A DNA stretch of 64,000 nucleotides from CALDTK01 sp963837005 (lineage in GTDB: Bacteria; Bacteroidota; Bacteroidia; Chitinophagales; Saprospiraceae): the NCBI GenBank assembly GCA_963837005.1, contig CAWIMC010000022.1:310001-374000 (forward strand), given 5' to 3'. The notes under the pieces were generated by a model. The model was not told the DNA's origin and did not search any database. It worked only from the letters and a program-made list of their open reading frames with translations. Shown in pieces: positions 63,592 through 64,000 of the stretch (positions are counted from its first letter, which is position 1; the number at the start of each line of letters is the position of its first letter). Made by a program: the position numbers and the translations under genes.

Positions 63592-64000
63592 ATGCCCACC
63601 ACCGAACAGTTCTTCGCTTCCCCCGTCCTGAACGGACCGTACGAGATGCCCGATCGGCACTGGGAACTCAACACTGACGGGCAGCCCACCGGGCGCGTCG
63701 AGCAGGGCCGCCGTACGGTCGACTTCATCAGCGCGATGCCGAAGCCCAAGCGCCGCGCTGCCCAGGTGGACATCGGCTTCGGGCAGGAGCGCGAGGGGAC
63801 GCGCTACCAGACCGCCGAGACCATCATCGCCATCCGGCGCCAGGTGGACGAGTGGCGCATGCTCCCGGAGGCGCGCTGGGGCGTGACGCCGCACACGGCC
63901 CGATTGCTGCGGCACTGGCGACGGGACGACTGGCCGGGGCGGCGACCGTTCTTCTGCCAGGTAGAGGCCGTCGAGACGGCCATATGGCTCACGGAAGTGG
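63592..64000 (+). CDS. BPTD_3080-like restriction endonuclease, N-terminus (partial)
   Basis: An open frame runs from the ATG at 63592 to the window edge (136 codons). The start TEQFFASPVLNGPYEMPDRH, followed by WELNTDGQPTGRV and ISAMPKPKR, resembles the N-terminus of BPTD_3080-family type III-like restriction/helicase proteins. Helicase motifs would lie beyond the window. It is the first gene after the tRNA and a 16-nt motif copy (63515-63530). Confidence 0.72.
   Translation, partial: MPTTEQFFASPVLNGPYEMPDRHWELNTDGQPTGRVEQGRRTVDFISAMPKPKRRAAQVDIGFGQEREGTRYQTAETIIAIRRQVDEWRMLPEARWGVTPHTARLLRHWRRDDWPGRRPFFCQVEAVETAIWLTEV

Overview
The window is a high-GC bacterial chromosome segment, most likely from a Bacteroidota of the Saprospiria/Lewinellaceae type. 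The evidence is TonB-dependent receptors with an N-terminal carboxypeptidase-regulatory domain, lipoboxes ending in Cys, LytS/LytTR two-component pairs with a beta-propeller sensor, a CdsZ-like zinc-ribbon coiled coil, and DUF6089, DUF4252 and DUF2853 proteins. The assignment is by gene content only. Most of the window is housekeeping or envelope chromosome. The right edge (62.4-64 kb: PIN toxin-antitoxin, a CAU tRNA, start of a BPTD_3080-like restriction endonuclease) looks like the border of a defence or accessory region.

Layout. 0-2.4 kb: membrane protein, metallophosphatase, DUF427 plus hydrolase. 2.7-6.7 kb: cupin, then a Fur/Zur regulator, TonB receptor and lipoprotein behind a perfect palindromic operator (metal uptake). 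6.8-9.7 kb: M15 peptidase, YceI, CarH-like MerR regulator. 9.9-16.8 kb: DUF6089 barrel, DUF2853, ECF sigma plus partner, orphan receptor-plug protein, class C serine hydrolase, MFS transporter. 16.8-26.7 kb: LytTR regulator and propeller histidine kinase, MscS, NAD kinase, BamA/TamA-like barrel, CBS protein, TM2/SHOCT protein. 26.8-31.1 kb: PP2C phosphatase, ROK kinase, ABC exporter. 31.2-43.9 kb: PRC-barrel protein, tatC, pdxH, PD40 protein, radical SAM protein, methyltransferase, flavodoxin-like protein, M20 peptidase, LytS kinase. 43.9-50 kb: TPR protein, CdsZ-like, Nif3-like, PhoD-like, inorganic pyrophosphatase. 50-62.3 kb: HTH protein, ECF sigma operon with DUF4252, flavin reductase-like protein, SulP permease, sugar dehydrogenase, outer-membrane barrel, TonB receptor.

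The most striking signal is a dispersed 16-nt element, consensus GGTTTTGNCGNRAGN'C. I count 57 copies in 64 kb (about one per 1.1 kb), inside genes and between them, in both orientations (29 to 28) and both senses relative to host genes (24 to 23). Positions 8 and 15 vary but stay complementary (G-C 41, C-G 13, A-T 3), and the four central bases fit GNRA in 52 of 57 copies. The constrained object is therefore a tiny hairpin with a GNRA-type loop behind a 5' T-run, similar to the exceptionally stable DNA mini-hairpin d(GCGAAAGC). I do not recognise a described family with these properties.

A second layer is intergenic inverted-repeat architecture: convergent arrays with a fixed short linker and variable self-complementary spacers (41.3, 42.4, 47.3 and 48.9 kb), a 171-bp hairpin tandem array (56.5-57.2 kb), and several single long inverted repeats. 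Two arrays begin or end on a neighbouring gene's stop codon. Many conserved genes (tatC, inorganic pyrophosphatase, ABC permease, M20 peptidase, TonB receptor) carry one or more reading-frame breaks, which I read mainly as indel errors in the assembly.
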